Shown here: positions 57,541 through 64,000 of the stretch, one piece after another
Layout: the number at the start of each line of letters is the position of its first letter
Position numbering within the stretch: the first letter of the stretch is position 1
DNA from: Armillaria gallica
Taxonomy: Eukaryota > Basidiomycota > Agaricomycetes > Agaricales > Physalacriaceae
DNA: 64,000 nucleotides
Assembly (NCBI GenBank): GCA_037576215.1
Contig: JBANDB010000002.1
Location: 2,728,001-2,792,000 of the forward strand
Direction: 5' to 3'
Notes under the pieces: generated by a model
Told to the model about the DNA's origin: nothing
Seen by the model: only the letters and a program-made list of their open reading frames with translations
Databases searched by the model: none
Position numbers and translations under genes: made by a program

Positions 57541-60500
57541 ATGTTACAGGTAAGTTTCACGATTTCGTCGAGTTTCTCTTTCAACTAACCGTGACTAGGA
57601 CATTCTAGAGCTGCGTGAGCGGAAGTGGGTTAGGCGTAATGCTGTTGCCGTGCCTACCACGATTGCTCAGATACACGAAGTAGTAAGCATCTTTTAGTTT
57701 CATGTCGGGCATCGCTATATCATTACATTTTAAAGGCCGCGAAGGAGAGAGCCGCCCAAGAGGAGGCACATGAACGTCAGAAGTCAAACAGACCATAAGG
57801 CCCGAATCATTAATAAAGTCCTAACACGAGAGGTGTTGTTTTTATTAATAAAACCCTCTCATGTCCCAGGGCTCGCAAAGCGGCCATGTTCGGCGATGAG
57901 CAGGCGGGTGTAGGCGGCTTCTAAAATAGGGTGCTTGTTCCCACCTCAATGCTGATTATATTCTAGACTGAACAAGAGATAAGATGGTTGTTTCTGATAG
58001 GTTCAGGAACCACGGGCCGATCCAAATATGGTAGCAGGTCGTTATTTGTGGCGATGGAGGGGTCAGATAAAGAATCGGACAGTGCTATCGTATCAATCAC
58101 AAAAAATAAGAGAATAGATATTATGCCAGCTGCAGTAGGGGTTGTTGTTGCAAAAACACCTCCTCGGCCTGGTGGAGTCTGTAGTATGGGTGAGCTTGAA
58201 TGGACAGCAGGATTAGAGAATAAAATGACTGTACTTGCATTGTGACTTGTCTCGGTGTTGAGAACAGGGCGTTGGACGACGACGTAAGGAACGGGTTATG
58301 TGCCTGACAGCACAGCCACTGATCGAAGCTTTTAGGAAGCTGCACGGTGACGAAAACATATACTGAACTTGAATATTGCTCTCAAGGTGTTTCTTCAAGA
58401 CTCCGAAAATCATTGGCTTTCATTTCTACTATTAAAAGGATACTGATTACATGATATATATCAATTTGTAGCTGTGAATGCCGAGTTTCAGACCAAGAGT
58501 TGTAGATATGCAGCGAGAGTATTTAAAAGTTACTTGAACGAAGTCTGCAGAGGTGCAAGGGGTTGACGAAAAGGTAACTTTTGTACTGCATATAACATTT
58601 TATCTTTACTGAAGCAAATTTCCAAAGTAGCAATACACAGTCCTTAAAGCAATGTATGTTGTTGAAGTATGGTTTACTGCACTTTCGAATGAATCTGCGG
58701 ATGTTGAAATCCACCTGACCAATACTCATTGAAGCACTTACAGAGGCCTCGGATCGTCCGGAGATATATAGTATACCATATTATAGTCTGATAATATATA
58801 TTGGGTATTTTTTTGGACATTCCTAGCCTAATTTGTAAGTCAGCTACAGCTTTTACCGGAGCTGAGCCCAAGCTGAGCTGAGAAATATTTCGGCAGCTCA
58901 GCTCGGTAAATAGCTGACCTGGGGTGGGAAAAGCGGACCGAAGCCGAGCCAAGCCGAGCGGCGGCAACACTACTATTAGGAAGCAAGAGCTCAAGGCATG
59001 GCGGTACTTTCATCCTTCCATCGATTCTGGGTCATCGTATGTTGTGATATTCCGGTGATACGGCATGTCTCGGCATGCTTAGTAAGGCAGAATCCGGAGG
59101 AAATGGGTAGAAAGAGAATATATTAGGAAGTAAATAGTATAAATACAGCGCACAGGCAGGGAAAGCTCCTCGTGAGTTTGTCTACCTAGTGACTAACAGC
59201 CTAACAGCTGGAGTGCATGGCATTCAAATCACAATATCGTAGCACAGATTTTCTACCACTTTTATATGACAGAAGTATAATGCAACCTTTCTAGTAGGTC
59301 AGATTTTTTTCTCTGGGCTTTGCGCAACTGGAATCAAGCCGGAATAGTGCAGACTGTCTAAAAGTCATTGTAACCTAAATCATTATTCATGGAAGACTCG
59401 GATAGTGTCAGATACAATAAAACGGACATAATCCTGTCTTCATATAAGCAATTCACCTCTCAGAATAACCAGAAAACAAATGTCCGCAATAAACTAATTA
59501 TGTTTTCCTTTGTGCTGAACAATTTACTGAGAAATGGAAACCTTCGGATAAGGCTTCATATAGAAAATGTATCATAGAATGGGAATATTTCTCTTCCTGT
59601 GCTCTTAGAAGCCTGATATGGTTTCCTGGTTTGCCGTTAGCAGCAATGCAAAGGCCAGAAGCAACAGAACTGTGGCTAAAATGTTTATTTTAAGAACTGA
59701 CTCTCCTACGTAGACCAAATGGCCTGGAAAAAAGACACAGAACATTCCGATTATCTAAATCTACAAGAATATACACTTGAGGATGCATAGAGAAGAGAAA
59801 GAAATGCGCAACGCTGATGCGAAGACGAGGTGGGGCATTGATTATGCCGTGGGAAAGAAATCTACATCTGGGCAGATTTCAAACCCAGAATCAGTATCAG
59901 TATCTAGTCCCCCTACAAGTAACGAGCCCATATTCCCATATTTTATGTTTCTTTTTTCTCAAAAAATTTCGTCCTGATTTTCCATACACTACCCATGTTG
60001 TTGTATTAGCATTGCAGTATAATATACTATACATTCCTGAGCTATTTTGAACCCGAGCCGATATCCAGCTAGTAGTAGAAAGAAAATCCCATTCACCCAA
60101 AAGCTGCCAAACATTGGCGCACCACAACACACCGAATCAGCCCAAATGTGTACCAAAAGGAGCAACCCATATTCGGAATGCTCAAGACACCGGTAACCGG
60201 ACGCTGCAGAGCAGAGGGATTTATTAATAATCTCTGACCTGTCAATTAGAGGTGTTCATTAATGAGACGGGCGTTATCCATTGAGTCAAAGTCTCGCCGC
60301 GGACACCGCCGGGATGGAGAACGATTGAAGTCTGGTCGGAACAGCAACAAGGGTGCACCTAGCACCTCTGGTCCTCAGGGCAGCATCTACACCGGAAAGA
60401 AAGGCAAGCGAGAGTCTGTCCAACAAACGAATTCCTCAGAGCAGAACATGGTTTCCATGCCTAATGCCAATTCTACTTCAGAAGCTACGCCCAAAGGTAA

Positions 60501-60997
60501 AATTTCCCTTCCTCACCCAGAATTGTCAATTAAAAATGTTCAAACGCAAACCAATTTTTCCAGATGAAGCTAGCGCCAAACCTGAACCTGTCAAGATGAC
60601 GAGGCAAAACGTCAAGAAGAAGATCGAAAAGAACATCAAAAAGTTTAGCACTGTTCGGAACCTTGATGAAGCAGAGGTTTACTTCGCGCAACTTCCTGCT
60701 AAACATCACCCTCTCCTGGTTGACAAACTCGTTGCATTTGCTGTCAAGTCGGAGGCAGACGCCCAGCAGGTGACCGAACTCTTCTCCCGAGCCTCGACCA
60801 AGAATCTGTGTACGATTGCTGATTTTGAGAGCGGATTTGCTGGAGTAATCGAGTTACTGGATGAAATTGCCATTACTGCGCCTATGGCCTTCAAGCTGAT
60901 GGCAATCATGATGAAGGGGCCAGTCTTCGATGCTGAGCAACGGACACGCTTAGCCTCAAAGACAAGGAGTGCCAAACTTCTTGGGCTTTTATCTTAG
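57541..60997 (+). pseudogene. eIF4G-like copy H: MA3 fragment broken by a transposon
   Basis: Duplicate of the 3' part of copy G. It begins at the exon end ATGTTACAG (57541), with no upstream coding exon or promoter. The exon encoding DILELRERKWVRRNAVA follows, and the next exon is interrupted at AGTCAAA (57782-57788) by a 2.5-kb insertion. It resumes at 60284 with SKSRRGHRRDGERL and runs through an intact MA3 domain (SAKPEPVKMTRQN to LLGLLS, stop at 60997). Not expected to be expressed as a unit. Confidence 0.8.
57789..60283. mobile_element. TIR transposon-like insertion (2495 bp), hAT-like
   Basis: Flanked by AGTCAAA (57782-57788 and 60284-60290); the unduplicated site is seen in copy G at about 54045. 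Ends begin CAGACCATAAGGCCCG and, inverted, CAATGGATAACGCCCG, with shared TCATTAAT and a shared subterminal TTATTAATAAA near both ends. A 7-8 bp duplication with CA-starting ends suggests hAT, but no transposase frame is visible; the interior is AT-rich with only short frames. A perfect 9-bp hairpin (GCTGAGCTG / CAGCTCAGC) lies at 58872-58902. Confidence 0.75.
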
Positions 60998-61126
60998 ACC
61001 CATTGATTTCGTCTTGCGTTATCTCATGTTTTGCACGTTCTCCTTCTATTTTCTCATACTTTATTTTACGATGCTTTCAGTTTCTTATTCTAGTTTTGGC
61101 TGAGTGCCAATTACTGACAGCATCGC

Positions 61127-62596
61127 TCAAGTCGCGTATGTATAACAGAACAACCCATTCTGCGTGTCTAACACGTCAGCAACCTACATTGTAAGCAGAT
61201 GAATCAACGGAAGTCGCGCTATTACAAAAGCTTAGCACATACCGTTACGTCGGGAAGAATGTCGAAGAGATATATCACGGTGTCTCCGCTGGTCTCCTGG
61301 TAAATCGTTTAGCACATCTTGTAATAGAACCACTAGTAGCACGTACAACATAACCAGTAGAGGGCTCTTTCTGTGTCTCATACCCTATATTGTTCAAATC
61401 ATTGATACGAGTCTTGTTGTCGCCCTGCCATTTCCACCAAAGCTACGTGACTCAAAGATCAGTCCACAAAGAACACGAGAAAGGAATTGAACGCACGTAA
61501 TCTATATATCCGTGGTGCATAAAGAACATTGGATCGTTAGGCGACGTTACATAGTCACCCATCTGACAAAAGATAGTGAGATAGAAGATCATCATCGTAG
61601 ATGGAAGAACACGCACATCCCCTCCGATACCAAGATGTCCTCCGGGATGGACTCCGGACTGTGACATAAAAATACCCAACGCAGTTTTAAATCCGGACAA
61701 CGTTTCTTGGGCAAGCACAGTATCAACGTATGTCTGTCCAGCTTCGAGTGAGGCGGTCTCGTTCACTCGGCGTGTAAGGAGGTGTTTCGTATTCGTTGTT
61801 CCATATCCAAAATACCGTGTGAGGTTAGCGAAAGGCCCGTCGACGACAGCCCAGTCATCTTCCTCACTACCATTCCCTCCAAAATCGAGCAACACTGGAG
61901 AGGCAGCAAACTTTCCGGCGTCGGCGAGTTCATTCCAGTAGGGAAGCTGAAATCCGATTAATCGTTTTAACTAATGGCGTAAAAAGTAACTAGACGTACA
62001 GGTCCAGTATATCCGCACTCGGTACGTAGGAGTGTTTCGTGAGCATAGGTGTAGTAACGATGGATCTGCAATACGGGTTAATCCCGAAACAAGGGATGAG
62101 AATGATGTTCATACATGTACGAATCTGTAAAAGACAGCCTCTGGGTAAGCATAGTGTATGACGAACATTGAAGTAACACTGACTGTCCAGTTGCGTGCCA
62201 GAAATCATTGTTGTCCGGCAAATCGGATTGTTGCGCATGTGCACCAACCTACAGTGGCAAACGAAATACATGAGCATTTTATCAAAGAGCTATACAGTGA
62301 ATTAAAACTGACAAGGTCATCATAGCGCGACACGACACCTGGAATTCCGGTTTTTGCAGGGGCTGCGAAGAGACAAAGCTCTGCCGCGAAATAGGCTGCC
62401 TTCTGGTCTTCTGTCAATGTGTTCCTACAAGGGAAAGAGTGTTGGAAACGGCGCATTGGTGTTGTGAGATAAATGGTTACCATTCTACGCGAATGCTCGG
62501 CTCCGTGCAGGTGGACCGTCGACTGGTAGCCAATGAGTGAGCCAATTGGACAGTAGCCAAGACCAGCAAAGATAGTTTGGACAAGGTAGCAAGCAT
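61127..62596 (-). CDS. short secreted tyrosinase, copy 2
   Basis: Same ten-exon layout as copy 1, including the 10-nt microexon (62115-62124). It starts MLATLSKLSLLVLATVQL (signal peptide). CuA: VGAHAQQ, FWHATGQ, VHIHRYYTYAHE. CuB: GVHPGGHLGIGGD, then MGDYVTSPNDPMFFMHH, which is closer to the tyrosinase consensus than copy 1. The C terminus is identical in frame (stop at 61127-61129). Differences from copy 1 are concentrated in the exon before and around CuB. Probable product: a secreted polyphenol oxidase. A TATA-like run (TATATATATG) lies about 80 bp upstream. Confidence 0.87.
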
Positions 62597-64000
62597 GTTG
62601 GCGCAAGTATCAGCAAATAAATAAAGGCAGAAACCGCTCGACCTCGGATATTTTCATTTGAAGAAGGTAGCCTATATATATGTGGATGTCCAATACCGAC
62701 AGAGACGGGCCGCAAACAGTGATAAGTTTTGAATTTTTGCTTCAGGGTACTAGCCGCCAAGTGCACGGCCAATGCACTCTAGTGATTGCAACTGACCAGG
62801 GCGCGGGAGTTTCATGGCTTGAGATCCCTTGTCAAACACTTCATAATATAACCCACGGAGTTCGTACTGTCCCGTTCCCACGCTCCTTTTCGAGGTTTTT
62901 CCGCGCTGCTGTTCAAAATACCCTCACGATACTCATTGGAATGACGAGATTCGCAACTGCTGATGAACGTCTTCATTATTCAAAATCAGAATTGGGTTAG
63001 CATTGTTTTCATTCAGTTTCCCAGCGACAATCTGCGTTACTTTACTTGACGTATGGCTCAGCTACTTCGCCAACCTATCTTGGCGAATCCTATCCAGTAT
63101 TTGAACGTTGCCACGATAACAGATCGCTGCAGAATAATGGATAATAGGCCCAATTGTTCATGAGGAGTCAGGGCTGATGTCACTGTGGTGCTTCGGCCGA
63201 AGTGGAGCAGCGCGCTTGATGCGTGCACTCCATATTGCACTATACCTGCCAGTAAACAGGACGATCCAGACTCTGCGACCCACATCCTTGGTCCTCGTCT
63301 TCGTGTGTGAACACTCCAGTTTCCCTGAATGATAGTTATCTCCGTGAAGTCGCCTTGACCTGATCCATTAATTGCTTGCCGCGCTCCACTGTTCAATTCC
63401 TATTAAATGCGGGAAGTTGTCGCTAAACACAGTGTACGCGGGCATCTTGAAACCAGTGGTCTGTAATTAGCTATGAGTATCCACTTGCGCGAGTTGTTTC
63501 TTTCGTCAAGCATTGCGTTGGGTGGGGAGGATGACTCCCCTTTGACCGTATGCAAAGGTTCAATCTATCAGCTGTTGGCGAGCTAATGTTCTGGTAGTCG
63601 GCACAAACGTCATATATGTAGTCGCAATCCAGAAGACTTATATCACTATTTGGAGGAGATTTTATTCTGATCACTATCCCCGAGAAGAAAACTAACCAGA
63701 GTCCGTACTACGTATGCAACATCTACCTAAAATACTACGCTTAGGTACCGAACGAGTGTTGTGCCTCACTGATATGATCACGGTACAGCCTCAGCACTAG
63801 CGTCGACGCTGTGAGCAATATTAATATTCTAACGAATCACTATTACGGTGCTACCCCCTGGTGTATGCACACTGTGAATATCTCTTCCACTTGTTTCAGC
63901 ACCCCATACGCGTAGCGACCCAATATTTATCATTGGCAGTAGACCTAGCTATCTCAGCAATGTGGGTAGCGGTTATTTTTGGAGATGTACTGCTATAGTG
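62597..64000. other. upstream of tyrosinase 2 and unique end of window
   Basis: Repeats 56.4-57.5 kb up to about 63742, where the duplication ends; 63743-64000 is single-copy within the window. No gene supported. Confidence 0.45.

Larger units (their letters stand above)
53815..63742. repeat. 3.7-kb tandem duplication (two units)
   Basis: Unit 1 is 53815-57536; unit 2 is 57541-63742, which without the 2.5-kb insertion has the same length. Each contains the eIF4G 3' end followed by a convergent tyrosinase gene and its upstream region. Confidence 0.9.

Noticed and set aside
63058..63396. 112-aa minus-strand frame upstream of tyrosinase 2
   Set aside because: The duplicate at 56947-57189 has a TAA inside it and no domain is recognisable, so it is probably chance.
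1..64000. CRISPR arrays, rRNA and tRNA genes
   Set aside because: No regularly spaced short repeats; no tRNA-like A and B boxes or rRNA sequence noticed by eye. A tRNAscan run would be decisive.

Overview
The window is nuclear DNA of a mushroom-forming basidiomycete (Agaricomycete type). Evidence: dense genes with many 45-65 bp GT-AG introns, TATA boxes 45-75 bp upstream of ATGs, and lineage-typical families (BTB proteins, a seven-helix membrane protein, a DUF6535 protein, short secreted tyrosinases, a DJ-1/PfpI protein). All gene models were spliced by eye; predicted reading frames were checked for phase but no database was searched.

Layout. 0.2-3.1 kb: a BTB gene, a possible small gene and a seven-TM protein gene. 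3.5-61 kb: an array of repeated units. The ancestral unit appears to be a small minus-strand tandem-homeodomain gene, then a degenerate stretch with minus-strand relic ORFs, then a plus-strand gene derived from translation initiation factor eIF4G. Eight eIF4G-derived copies (A-H) and four homeodomain copies (HD-1 to HD-4) are visible. Unit 3 is split by about 11.9 kb of unrelated DNA (15.87-27.78 kb) carrying a Mutator-like non-autonomous transposon, a DUF6535 gene, a DJ-1/PfpI gene, a kinase relic and a small TIR element. 53.8-63.7 kb: a 3.7-kb tandem duplication carrying the 3' end of eIF4G copy G plus a tyrosinase; the second copy is interrupted by a 2.5-kb transposon-like insertion.

The eIF4G copies form a natural domain-deletion and domain-fusion series. 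D is close to full length (disordered N terminus, coiled coil, eIF4E-binding motif YDRDFLL, MIF4G, MA3; about 1620 aa). C is compact but keeps the eIF4E motif, MIF4G and MA3. E keeps the eIF4E motif and MA3 but has lost MIF4G in frame. F and G replace the eIF4E-binding half by a complete BTB domain. A keeps MIF4G only, behind a captured hydrophobic leader. B is a frameshifted head-to-tail mosaic of two copies. H is a promoterless MA3 fragment. If expressed, these would be variants able to contact eIF4E but lacking MIF4G, or carrying MIF4G but unable to contact eIF4E through the usual motif, next to a normal-looking eIF4G. Whether this is a regulatory or conflict system or a decaying array cannot be decided from sequence alone.

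The window also shows four TIR elements, two with an empty site visible in a paralogous repeat, an apparent intron gain by insertion in copy D, GC-AG/GT-AG switching at one homologous homeodomain intron, and a 10-nt microexon in both tyrosinase genes.
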